From Anniella stebbinsi (Eukaryota > Chordata > Lepidosauria > Squamata > Anniellidae): a stretch of 64,000 bases of DNA. Of this stretch, positions 38,242 through 48,179 are shown one piece after another. The stretch covers positions 206,192,017 to 206,256,016 of the forward strand of contig JARDYH010000004.1 of the NCBI GenBank assembly GCA_029215795.1, read 5' to 3'. Position 1 is the first letter of the stretch; each line of letters opens with the position of its first letter. The notes below the pieces were generated by a model. It saw only the letters and a list, made by a program, of their open reading frames with translations, had not been told where the DNA came from and ran no database searches. The translations under genes and the position numbers were made by a program.

Positions 38242-38586
38242 GGTCCCCTCTACAAGGATTCGCTTTTGCGCCCGGTTAGGTGATTATGCGCATAATCGCT
38301 GAAGCGCATTTACACCTAATACCTCTGCACAATACCTCTGAAGCGCATTAACGGATGACCAAAATGCGCTTTGCAAGTAGTTAATGCGCGTAAGTGCTTG
38401 TTCACATAGTCAAAAATGCGCTTTAACGGCCGGAGCAAAATAAAACTCGCGATTTAACGCGCATTCGATAATGCGCATAATCGGAGAGATAACGCACCTC
38501 TACGCCCGATTTGCGCTCCGTTCTTGTAGAGGTAAATTTTTTAAAGCGCCTTGAAAGAGCTTTAAACCTCTCTTGTAGAGGCAGCC
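38242..38586. mobile_element. Harbinger-like MITE (345 bp, TTA duplication)
   Basis: Termini GGTCCCCTCTACAAGG / CTTGTAGAGGCAGCC. TTA at 38239-38241 and 38587-38589 is a 3-bp duplication typical of PIF/Harbinger. Short deletion form of the elements at 26757 and 45300. Confidence 0.88.
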
Positions 38587-39389
38587 TTAGCTGACTAAGC
38601 ATTACAAGAGATATAATTAAAGACTGGACCACGTCTCCTGCCAAAGATTTAGACTGGCCCATTTATAGGTATTCTCATGGGCTGCTTGATCAGGGTAGTA
38701 ACCTGGTATTTCATTTATCTGGCGTTCCCAAGCTGTGCAAACTGCAGGAGTCAACATCTCTCAATTCAATAAAGATAACGGGCATAGCATACAGATTATA
38801 AACTTCAGTTACATTATGGACAAGTAGCCTAGCGTGCGAAAAGTCTTGCCTGGAAGCGATCAACGTCTTTGGATTGATAACACTGTTTGGAAACACCTTA
38901 TTGTCAAAAGCCTAGAAGCCCCAGGGTGCTTCCAGTTGGAGACCTCCTAGCCCACCCTAGTAGCGTGCAGCTCTTTCCCTCCTTAATGGAAAAAACCATG
39001 GAAAACACGGGAGGGTTATGAGTGATGAAGACATCATCTGGATCCGCAGTAAAAATTCCATTAATATGGTATGGTAGGGCGATGGCACAATAAAAGCTTT
39101 GTGAGAAAGCACCTCCAAGTAAACAGTGTCTAGCCGATCACCCCTAGCCATACGTTCAAAGAACTCTAAAAGATGAGTGAAACAGGACTTGCGAGGGACC
39201 CTTTAAATAACGCAACCCACACCCAGTCTGAAGTGGTACAACCCACTAGGCTTCTACCACCCCTGGTGTTGCATATGTAGACCAGGCCCTGGGCGACTTG
39301 CAAACTGTCGGCTCCTGAAAATAGATGCCCTCTCCTTCCCCTCCTCTGAACAGCATTTTCCTAAGGGAGAGACATTTCCCCTGATCGAC

Positions 39390-39800
39390 GTGCGCTGCCG
39401 TTTTGTTTCGAGCAACTCATCTTTTCCCTGCTACTGGCTCTTTCCAGCCGCCGGGCCCCCGCATAGCGGCCAGAACGGAGGGGACCCTTATTTATACCGC
39501 GCCGCGATTTCAGATTGGGAAAAAAGGGAGGAGCGGGAAAGGGTCCGGAGCGAAATGGCCGCCTCCGAGCCGGCTCTGCGTGTGTGTGTTGCTGCAGCGC
39601 CGTAAGTGGGTTGGCAGGAGGGACTTTTCCTCACCCACCTCCAACAGCAACAGCATAAGGCCGCGTTAGCCTGGGAATCAGCCGCCGCCGCTTCATTGCA
39701 ATCTCTCCGGAAGGATCCTGCACTGGTGATCAGCCCTGCCCGAGGCGCTCCGTTTGCTCGGTAGGCTTTATTCCGTCCGTGCCCCTTCTTCCTTCCCGTT
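39390..39800 (+). promoter_or_regulatory. SLC9B2: CpG-rich probable promoter and noncoding exon 1 of SLC9B2
   Basis: The only stretch outside the DIRS element with clustered CpG ('ccgcgccgcgatt', 'gccgccgggccc'). It has a TATA-like TTATTTATA at 39488-39496, an inverted CCAAT (ATTGG) at 39513, and a consensus donor GTAAGT at 39602 after 'gcagcgcc'. Position between BDH2 and SLC9B2 and the spliced acceptor at 48085 support a 5' UTR exon ending at 39601. The transcription start is not determined. Confidence 0.7.
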
Positions 39801-40222
39801 TTCTTATCCCACGATTGAAAGCAGACACGTGCGCTTATATGCGCACACCACTGAACCAGCCCATTTTTCTCCCCTCGCAATACTTGGAATGTAAATCGAT
39901 TTAGTGGCATTAAATAAAACCCAGCTGGAACTCGTGATGGTGGGATTCCCACCCCTCCCTCTGATGAATAGGACGGCAGCTCTGCCCATTATCGCTGTGA
40001 ATGGGGATGGAGCGCGTTAGATCCTTGTTTTTACGCAAGCAAGAGAATTGGCTTGGCAACGGCAGGATTGTTCTGACTTGCCGTTTCTAATTTTAGCCTT
40101 TTAAAAAAGTTCTTTGGGTATTTTACTTGTGGCGAGGGAGTTAGCAGCGACCAGATTCATACTAGTCCTAATAATAAGTACATGGTTCCATGGTCTGGCA
40201 CCTGACCCTGGCCCTCTCAGGC

Positions 40223-40542
40223 TAAGGTGACCAGATAAAATCCAGGTCAGGGCTCATGTAACTTTAACAGTTGTAGAGAAAAGGGAATTTCAGCCAGTGT
40301 CATTTGTATGCAATTCATTCCTGGTGAAATTCCCTCGTCATCACAACAGTTAAAGGTGCATGCACTATACTAGAGTGACCATATACAAAAGAAGGTAGGG
40401 CCTTTGCAACTTTAACTGTTGGGATGAAGAGGGAATTTCACCAGGAATGAATTGCATACAAATGACTCTGGCTGAAATTCCCTTTTCTCTACAACTGTTA
40501 AAGTTACATGAGCCCTGACCTGGATTTTATCTGATCACCCTA
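40223..40542. mobile_element. hAT-like foldback MITE, 8-bp TSD
   Basis: Termini TAAGGTGACCAGATAAAATC / GATTTTATCTGATCACCCTA. TCTCAGGC flanks both ends (40215-40222, 40543-40550). Subfamily with 'agataaaatccaggtcagg' ends, as at 45764. Confidence 0.92.
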
Positions 40543-40822
40543 TCTCAGGCGTTTGTAAGAAGCCCTCTCCAGTTGGTAAAAGTGCCTGGAAGCAATGTTA
40601 TGTCTCAGGCACAGGGGTGTTTGGAATGGTCAGTAATTCAGATGCACGCTGGTTCATACTGGGTGACAATAATTATAGTAATATCAATTAGAGATTTTTT
40701 TAAAAAAAAGATATTGTGAGCTGTATATAATATAAATTTATTTAATAATAACAATGTAATAATAGTTAACATTTCTGATATATCTCATGGTTCTTAATTC
40801 AGAGCACATAGTGACGAACTAA

Positions 40823-41178
40823 GGCTGCCTCTATAAGAGGCATTTAAAGCTCTTTCAAGGCGCATTAAAAAATTTACCTCTACAAGAACGGAGCACAAAT
40901 CGGGCGTAGAGGCGTGTTTTCTCTCCAATTATGCGTATTATCGAATGCGCGTTAAATAGCGAGTTTTATTTTGCTCCTGCCGTTAAAGCGCATTTTGACT
41001 ATGTGAACAAGTGATTCTCCGCATTAACTACTTGTAAAGCGCATTTGAAACAACCGGTAAGGTCACCTGTTGAGTGCTCAATTACCTCCTGCATACAAGC
41101 ATTTACGATAAAGCGCTTCCGAGAAGATGCGCATAATCGGAGGAACAGGCGTCAAACGGAATCCATCTAGAGGGAGTC
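40823..41178. mobile_element. Harbinger-like MITE (356 bp, TAA duplication)
   Basis: Termini GGCTGCCTCTATAAGAGG / the complement of 'atctagagggagtc'. TAA at 40820-40822 and 41179-41181. Interior contains 'gaatgcgcgttaaatagcga', shared with 26880-26900. Confidence 0.88.
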
Positions 41179-41182
41179 TAAG

Positions 41183-41315
41183 TCAGCCTTCTCCAACCAG
41201 AGGTGTTGGAGAACAACTCTCATCATCCCCAGCCAACACAGCCATTGATGGTGTTGGCAGTGGGAATGGGAGTTGTAGTCCAACACCTGGAGAGCACTAG
41301 GTTGGAGAAAACTGA
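41183..41315. mobile_element. Palindromic 'ggagttgtagtccaacac' MITE
   Basis: 'gccttctccaaccagaggtg' mirrors 'acctggagagcactaggttg'; same family as 24300. Confidence 0.75.
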
Positions 41316-41477
41316 ACTGGGTGAAGCCGGATTGATCCTTGTACTGCCTTGTAGGTGTGGATCATGTCCTGCCAGTGCAAATAGAGCCTCTATGAGGGTC
41401 TCATTCTTGCCATTGATCAAAAGTAAAAGTTCAGATATTAGGTGCAGTACAATCCTATACTTGTCTACTTTGAAGTA

Positions 41478-41692
41478 ATTCCCGCTTCATCACAACTGTT
41501 AAAGTTGCAGAGGCCCTGCCTTCTTTTGTATCTGGTCACTCTAGTATAGTGCATGCACCTTTAACTGTTGTGATGAAGAGGGAATATCACCAGGAACTAA
41601 TTGCATACAAATGACACTGGCTGAACTTCCCTTTTCTCTACAACTGTTAAAGTTACATGAGTCCTGACCTGGATTTGATCTGGTCACCCTAC
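41478..41692. mobile_element. hAT-like MITE, left arm truncated
   Basis: Starts mid-arm at 'cccgcttcatcacaac' and runs to the intact right end 'tttgatctggtcaccctac'. Confidence 0.82.
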
Positions 41693-42367
41693 CTTCCTCC
41701 TAGTAGCCACCTGCCTCACTTCCTTTGGCAGGGGTTCACGGAAAAGGACCCCTGTAGATGTAAAGGAATACCTTTAGAATAGCGCATGGCCGAACTATCC
41801 CAGGGCCAGATCTACACCAACTTTGAAAATGTTTTAAAAACAGTATATGGAATGTGTACTGGACCTGAACAATTGTCAAAAAACATTATAAACTGTTATA
41901 AAGCAGTAGTGTAGATCCCGCCCAGGTCTGTTTCATTTCTGTGCTATATAAAAGCTGTGTGAATCAACATTTTCAGCACCTTTAGTAACAATATCTGATT
42001 CCAGTATAAGGAAACCAATGCAGTTGTACTAGGTTAATTCATATGGCGGCCAAGATGCACCTTTTCTTGGCTTTCTGGTAGATGGATTGCTCTGCACATT
42101 GACTCCAAAACATAATTTGCCTCCTGTAGGATTCATTCCCAAAATACTACATAAATTGACAATGCAAGCACAATTCCACCATATGGCCTTCACCCAAACA
42201 GAAAGATTGTACCCATCAGCTGGTGGCAAAAGATTGTGCCCATCAGTTGGTAGCAATTTGCTTCCGCAATCCGTACACTTACAGAAGGGGACTCAAAAGG
42301 CCATATACCGGTGTTAGAAAAGAAATGCAGAAGCAGCAAAAAGGCTCACAAAATAAAATCAAATGTA

Positions 42368-42960
42368 TTATTATTTATTACATTTCTATACCGCCGAAGC
42401 TCTCTGGACAGTTTACATAAGTTTTAAATGATTAAAAACAATATACAAAATTTAAAACCACAAAAAATGTAACAGTCACAGAAAAAGACACAGAAATAGA
42501 CCTCTAAAAACAAAAGTGTTTTAAAACAAAAGACACAAACAGAAATTAGGAAGACTAAAATTGAAGGAAACCCCAGCTCAGTCTGCAAGGGGGGGATTGA
42601 GTACAGAAAGCTCTCAAGGGGTGTTGGAAGAGAAATGCAGGGGAGGGTTTTCCGCCAAAACATCTCAGCTCTAGAAAGTTCCAAGAGATGCTCTGCATAG
42701 GCACAGAACTGAAATGTGTGATGCAGAGAGACCATGAAGAACTTAAATGACCTACTTTTAAAACCTTGTACAGCTTGAGATCAGGTTGTCTCGGGGACAG
42801 TTTACTCCCATATGAATTTGCCCACTCTGTTTCTTGAGTTTTTTCTCTGAGTCCCCGTACCTATTGAGATCAGTCGAGTGGAAGCTGAAGAACAGCCTTT
42901 TCTGTAATACCACTTCCATTACAGAATGGCCTTCCTTCCTCTCTACGCCTCGCTCATACA
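42368..42960 (-). mobile_element. L2-type LINE 3' end
   Basis: 'tctataccgccgaagctctc' at 42384 is the complement of the L2 tail; minus-strand LINE sequence follows to about 42960. Coding remnants are too decayed to translate. Confidence 0.6.
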
Positions 42961-43479
42961 CACACCTTTTCAGCATCAAGTAAAGACATTTTCATTAAAC
43001 AATCTAAAACCATTTTATTTTAAGGTGCTTTTATTGATATTTTATCCAGTTCCTCTTCTCTGTCACTCGGATATTTTGCTTTTATCAGCACTTAATTTCA
43101 TTGGCTTGGATTCCAAGTTGCTCCTTTGTTCAGGTAAAGGAGGAGGGGGCAATTTCCTCCAGTTCCCTTCTATATCTGCAGATTGCCCTTTGCCATTCCA
43201 AGGATAACCCAGTCTTTAGGAACAGATTTTCAAGACAGACACCTATAAGAACTTTATAACTAAAGAACTAGTGCCTAGGTTTTGGTTGTTGTTTTTTCTT
43301 CCTCCCTCCAAATCCATTTTTTTGTGTCATATCTTTCAGATTGTAAGCCTCAGTCTACCACTGAGCTGTGGCCCCCTCCCATCTCCAGCATTTTTAAAAC
43401 AATATCCTCATATTGGTTCCAAATTGTTCCAAAATGCCTACACCAGCCTGAGTCTGGCATAGTTGGAAGATCTTATTCC

Positions 43480-43705
43480 ATCAATGCGAGACATATATGA
43501 TGATGGGACATGGGAGAGGGCTTTCTCTGTTGTAGCACTCCTGGGAGGCCCGACTGGCGCCAGCGCTGACTTCATTCCAGCGCCAAGTAACTACATGGCT
43601 TTTTAACAAAGCCTTTCTTGGCTAACTTCACCAAGCTTGCACATTGTTTAACTGTTTTAATTGGTTTTTACTGCTTTAAATAAATAAATAAATAAAATAA
43701 ATAGG
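43480..43705 (+). mobile_element. L2-type LINE 3' end
   Basis: 'gggagagggctttctctgtt' corresponds to the L2 R-A-F-S-V motif. The sequence ends in an (AAAT)n tail at 43677-43700. Confidence 0.7.
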
Positions 43706-45299
43706 GCCTCACGGGGAAAGGAGGGTTCTCAGATCCAGGAAATCCAAGGCCTCCCTCACTTGAGTCCTGGAACAGCCTGGTTTGGGGGCTCTGGGCTGAT
43801 TGGCAGTAGTAGTGGGTGGCAGGTTGGACAGCACTCCAACCCGAAAGCTTGTTTCTGGTGGCTGAGAGGCACTTTGGCCTCCGATCCCCCTTCATCCAGC
43901 AGTTCTGAGGGCTAGAATTGCACTGTAAGTTATTTGTGGCGCGCATCATGAGCTAGAAAGAAAGGGAGAAGGAGCTCTCTTGCAGGTAAAATATCCTTAC
44001 GTGATTGGCTGGAGCTTACTCATCACAGGTGAGTGGTCAAGTGACTATAAGGGCCAACACATGGCTGATTTGCTGGTCCTCACATGTCTTTTCATATTAC
44101 ATCATGTTAAGGAGTGTATACACTATGTTTTACACGTACCCTTAAATCTGTAGTATGTGTATGTTGCTGCATGTATCAAACAAGGGACATGCTCTGTGAG
44201 ACGGATTGGCCATAGGTCCCTGGCATGTACACAAAAGTAACAAGCATGTCTTTAATGCCGCATGATATATGAATAAGGATGAAGTGACTAATTCCATCTT
44301 CTTCGTGTGCTTTTACACCTGCTTCAGTCGCTTGATTTCCATAAAGCAAACGTAATTATCAGCACGACTGAAAGCCGCCTTGTTCTTTATTAAGGAATAA
44401 AACAATCTTTTCCTTGTACAAATGAGAGGAACAAACTCGAGGCTCAGAAAAGGCACTGCTTCAGCTCTAAGATATATGACAACAATTTTAGCAAACTAAC
44501 TTGAACAAGTTAATTGCATCCATTTGTGGGAAAGGCCTTTTGTACCAAAATGAAATCAGAGGTAGAGAGATTATCAGTTAAGAGAATGCCACTTTAACAT
44601 AATGAAGCTACTTAACTGCATGTTCAATGCCACACCCTCAGATATACATGTAAATGCATGTTCTGGCTTTGATAAAGTGTTGGTGATAGAAAAATACATT
44701 GTAAACCTTTTTAAACTTTGTTTAGAAAAGGTTGTTTTAAATTGGAGGAAGGTGGAAACTTTTTTTTTCTTTTGGCAATTCAGTTTGAGTCAGCCTGAAG
44801 TGACTGGTCAAGTGAATATACTGACTGCTGTATATTCACCGCTCCAGAATGCCTGTGATGGTTTCATAGTTTTGCACCCGGTCACTCACAGATATTCTGG
44901 CACCTGGATCCAGAATGTGTTTGTGTGACTGGTTATTACACAGTGATTCAGACTGGGCTAATTCAGGGGGAAAATATCAGCCCAGGGAGTTCCCAGATGA
45001 GGCTTTTATGGTGCTGTCACTGTACATAATCTTCCACTCGGAACCTTCCTGTGTTTTCCTACCACTTCTTCCATCCCTTTTTTTAACTCAGATCTGTTAA
45101 GGAAAAAAAGACAGGATTGCTGCACAATGCCTTCTGATTGGAAGTTCTAGGAGTCTGCTGTCTGGAAGCACACCCAATTTCACTTAATCCTCACCTTCCA
45201 CCAGCAGCTGTGTTGAATTGACCCTGAGAAGAGTTTTGAGGCAGGTGGGATCAGATAGTCTCATTCAGTGCATCTGAACCTTATAAGTAGGGTGACCAG

Positions 45300-46744
45300 G
45301 ATCCCCTGTAGAAGAGATCGCTTTTACACCTGATTCTCCGAATATGCACATTAGCATACAGTTGAGTTTACGCCTAATACCTATAGACGAGAGGCGTAGA
45401 AGCAAATGACAAGCTCTATGCAATGTGCTTTAAAGTTGTTTATATGCGGAGAATCGCATTATAAATGAAGCATAGATCAAGGCTCGAACCAAGGAAATGT
45501 TGATGAAAACACCGCCCTGTTTCCTGGTGGAACTTCCCCCTCATTTTCCCACCGTTTGTTAACCCTGCCCACCTGAATCTCCCACCTTTGGTTACCTGGG
45601 TTACCTGCCCTTGGTCACCTGGTTTACCTCTTCCTTTGTGCCCGATCGCCATTTGTAGTAGTCCCCCCCACAACTGCTCAGGAGTAAATGGAAATGCAAG
45701 CCTATGGCTTCGGACAGGCTCTTACGGGAGGGGAGGGGAGAAACCCTCCGAGGGACACTCCACTAGGGTGACCAGATAAAATCCAGGTCAGGGCTCATGT
45801 TACTTTAACAGTTGTAGAGAAAAGGGAATTTCAGCCAGAGTCATTTGTATGCAATTAGTTCCTGGTAAAATTCCCTCTTCATCACATCTGTTAAAGTTGC
45901 AGGGGCCCTGCCTTCTTTTGTATAGGGTCACTCTAGTATAATGCCTGCACCTTTAACTGCTGTGATGAAGAGGGAATTTCACCAGGAACTAATTGCATAC
46001 AAATGACTCTGGCTGAAATTCCCTTTTCTCTACAATTGTTAAAGTTACATGAGCCCTGACCTGGATTTTATCTGGTCACCCTACACTCCACCCCCCCATG
46101 CTTTAAACACCCTCCTTTAAGCAGAATTTGTAGAATAAAGATATTCCAGTCGTATCTCAGTAATAACTTGTCTTTTTGGTGATCTACAACATACACACCA
46201 CACACACACGCAGCTCAATGTCAGGATCCCAGCAAGGGAGGGACGATTTGTCTTAGCGGATCGCTAATCATGCGCACATCCTTACTCTAATCCCCTTGCT
46301 TCCTGTGAAACCACCTCCATCTGGCCCCGCATCTCGATGAAAGAAATATTCCGGTAAGGGAATTAAAAGAAACTTTATTTTCCATGCAGGTTAGGTCAGC
46401 CATTCCTGGAGATTCCATCCTGAGGGACGAAGAAGAAGGAACTGGGAGGGAGGAGACAGAACAACTGGGAGGTGTTCCCAGCGAAGGAGCAGTTATTCAT
46501 GCATGACATCACCACCAAAGTCCGCCCACTATCGCCGTTAATGCAAATGCTCAGAAGTTGTTTCCACTAAGATAAGGCGCTGTAACATCGAAGGAAATTA
46601 AAAGTCGCTATTTATTGTGTAATCGAAAATGCGCATTAACGAGGATAAAAATCGCCTGCACGCCTGATTTAAGCTTCATCCGTAAAGAGGTAAAACCAGT
46701 AATGCGCCATAAAGGAGGCGTAAATCGATCGTCTAGAGGAAGCC
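45300..46744. mobile_element. Harbinger-like non-autonomous element, long form
   Basis: Left end GATCCCCTGTAGAAGAG, right end complement of 'gtctagaggaagcc'. CAG/CAT on the two sides (45297-45299, 46745-46747) is the probable 3-bp duplication with one change. Interior matches the 26757-28238 copy in reverse: 'ggttacctgggttacctg', 'gaaaccacctccatctggcc', 'ttattcatgcatgacatca'. Without the inner hAT insertion it is about 1.1 kb. No transposase seen. Confidence 0.78.
45764..46083. mobile_element. Inner hAT-like foldback MITE, 8-bp TSD
   Basis: Termini TAGGGTGACCAGATAAAATC / GATTTTATCTGGTCACCCTA. CACTCCAC is duplicated at 45756-45763 and 46084-46091. Inserted inside the Harbinger-like element. 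Confidence 0.95.
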
Positions 46745-47294
46745 CATATGAAAAGGAGGACAGGGCTCCTGTAACTTTAACAGTTGTTTTGAAAAGGGAA
46801 TTTCAGCAGGTGTCATTTGTATGCATGCAGCACCTGGTGAAATTCCCTCTCTATCACAACAGTTAAAGCAGCAGGAGCCCTGCCCTCTTTTGTATCTGGT
46901 CATGCTAGGCAGGGCTCCTGCTGCTTTAACTGTTGTGCTGAAGAGGGAATTTCACCAGGTGCTGGGTGCATACAAATGACACCTGCTGAAATTCCTTTTT
47001 CAAAACAACTGTTAAAGATACAGGAGCCCTGTCCTCCTATGAAAATCTTTCCAGTGGTCATTGATTTGTTCTGGCTGCTTTACTCACATAAGGCATCTAT
47101 GAATTGAGTGACGATGACCATGCACGTTAAACCCACCCTTATTTAGACTGTCAGAGCTGCATTCCTAGTTTGGCAACAGTAGCAGGAACAGCAGCATGAT
47201 GATATGTTCCTGCTGGTCACTTTGCAGCATGAGTATCCTGCCTAACCATGACTATGGTGCGCTGAGATGCATGGCATGTATGTGACATGTAGGC

Positions 47295-47405
47295 AACCCA
47301 GGAGTTTAGAATTACAACTCCTATAATCCCGTACCATTGGCTATACTGGCTGGGTCTGCTGGGAGTTGAAGTCCAAAAAATGTTTAGGGCACCAGGTTAC
47401 TTATC
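47295..47405. mobile_element. Palindromic 'acaactcctataatccc' MITE
   Basis: 'ggagtttagaattacaactc' mirrors 'gggagttgaagtccaaaaa'; family of 24300. Confidence 0.6.
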
Positions 47406-47659
47406 CCTGCATTAGAGACACACATGCACTCAAGTCAGATGTGCATTAGCTGCACAGCTTTCACCTGGAAAACTTACAGTGCTGCAGATATTTCCCCATT
47501 TGGGTTTATGGCTGCTTGCTTTTACATTTGTGTGGTTTATTCACTGTTTTTTATGGAACAGTTGTCAGATTGCAGTTGAGTTATGTTTTTGTTCTGTTAC
47601 ACATAAAAGTTTTCAAAATACAGACATGACCAAGCTAAAGTGAACCTTGATGAATATCT

Positions 47660-47845
47660 TGACTTTGTTCAGACGTCACGCTAAGCCATGGTGGTTATGC
47701 ACTTGAAGCTAAACATTATGGCTTAGTGTGTCATGTGAACCATTCCTAACCAAGATGGCTACATAACCATGATTTAGGCATGCTTACTGACATTTGCTGC
47801 AAATACGTTAGCAGCAAATGCTTAGCATGTTGTCTGAACAGGCCC
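47660..47845. mobile_element. MITE with 'aagccatggtggtta' core
   Basis: Left 'ttgttcagacgtcacgctaa', right 'gttgtctgaacaggccc'; related to 10330-10740. Confidence 0.7.
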
Positions 47846-48085
47846 ATGTGTTTCCATGGTTCGTATTGAATAGCACGTAGATTTGCCTTCCCATATGATC
47901 TAAACCTTGACAAAAATTAGTGCAGACAGCTACTGCAGAAGCTCAAGCAAGGAAGTTCCACTCCCTTTAAAAATGATGGATGCCAAAAAGTTCCTAATGC
48001 TGCTGAAAAATATGTGAAACAGGTTAAGAAAGGAGAAAAAAGGGTCCCCAAAAGTTCACTTCCTTTCATTTTTTTTTACTCTTAG

Positions 48086-48179
48086 GTTGGTCAAAATGGG
48101 AGAAGACCTAGTGGCAGAGAGCGAGGAAACAGCACTATATGCAAACCATGATGGTATTCCAATGCCTCAAGTAACTCAG
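48086..48179 (+). CDS. SLC9B2: SLC9B2 first coding exon
   Basis: Acceptor TTTACTCTTAG ends at 48085. Ten 5' UTR bases, then M-G-E-D and 24 more codons to donor GTATTT at 48180. The acidic N-terminus differs from the mammalian one beyond M-G. Confidence 0.82.

Larger units (their letters stand above)
35641..39389 (+). other. BDH2-SLC9B2 intergenic region
   Basis: Holds a SINE tail (35700-35785), a palindromic MITE (35786-35895), a motif-rich MITE (36902-37191), a second MITE-like segment (37203-37570) and a Harbinger-like MITE (38242-38586). 35900-36900, 37600-38240 and 38590-39390 show no gene or named repeat. Confidence 0.55.
45288..47042. mobile_element. Outer hAT-like MITE of a three-level nest
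   Basis: The family terminus TAGGGTGAC sits at 45288-45296 and resumes at 46745 with CATATGAAAAGGAGGACAGG, the exact continuation. Between them is a Harbinger-like element. The right arm runs to about 47042 but lost its last ~15 bases. Confidence 0.82.
39602..48085 (+). other. SLC9B2 intron 1
   Basis: 8.5 kb dense with MITEs (40223, 40823, 41478, 45288-47042, 47660), a palindromic repeat (41183), and two LINE 3' ends (42368 minus, 43480 plus). 43710-45280 and 47050-47650 show no recognisable gene or repeat apart from the 47295 palindrome. The interval assumes exon 1 ends at 39601. Confidence 0.55.

Noticed and set aside
39488..39952. 154-codon minus-strand open frame over the CpG-rich segment
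   Set aside because: GC-rich sequence has few stops by chance; composition is Arg/Ala-rich with no recognisable motif, and the + strand donor at 39602 explains the segment better.
44602..44928. 108-codon + strand open frame in SLC9B2 intron 1
   Set aside because: A/T-rich, no motif or splice support; looks like chance.
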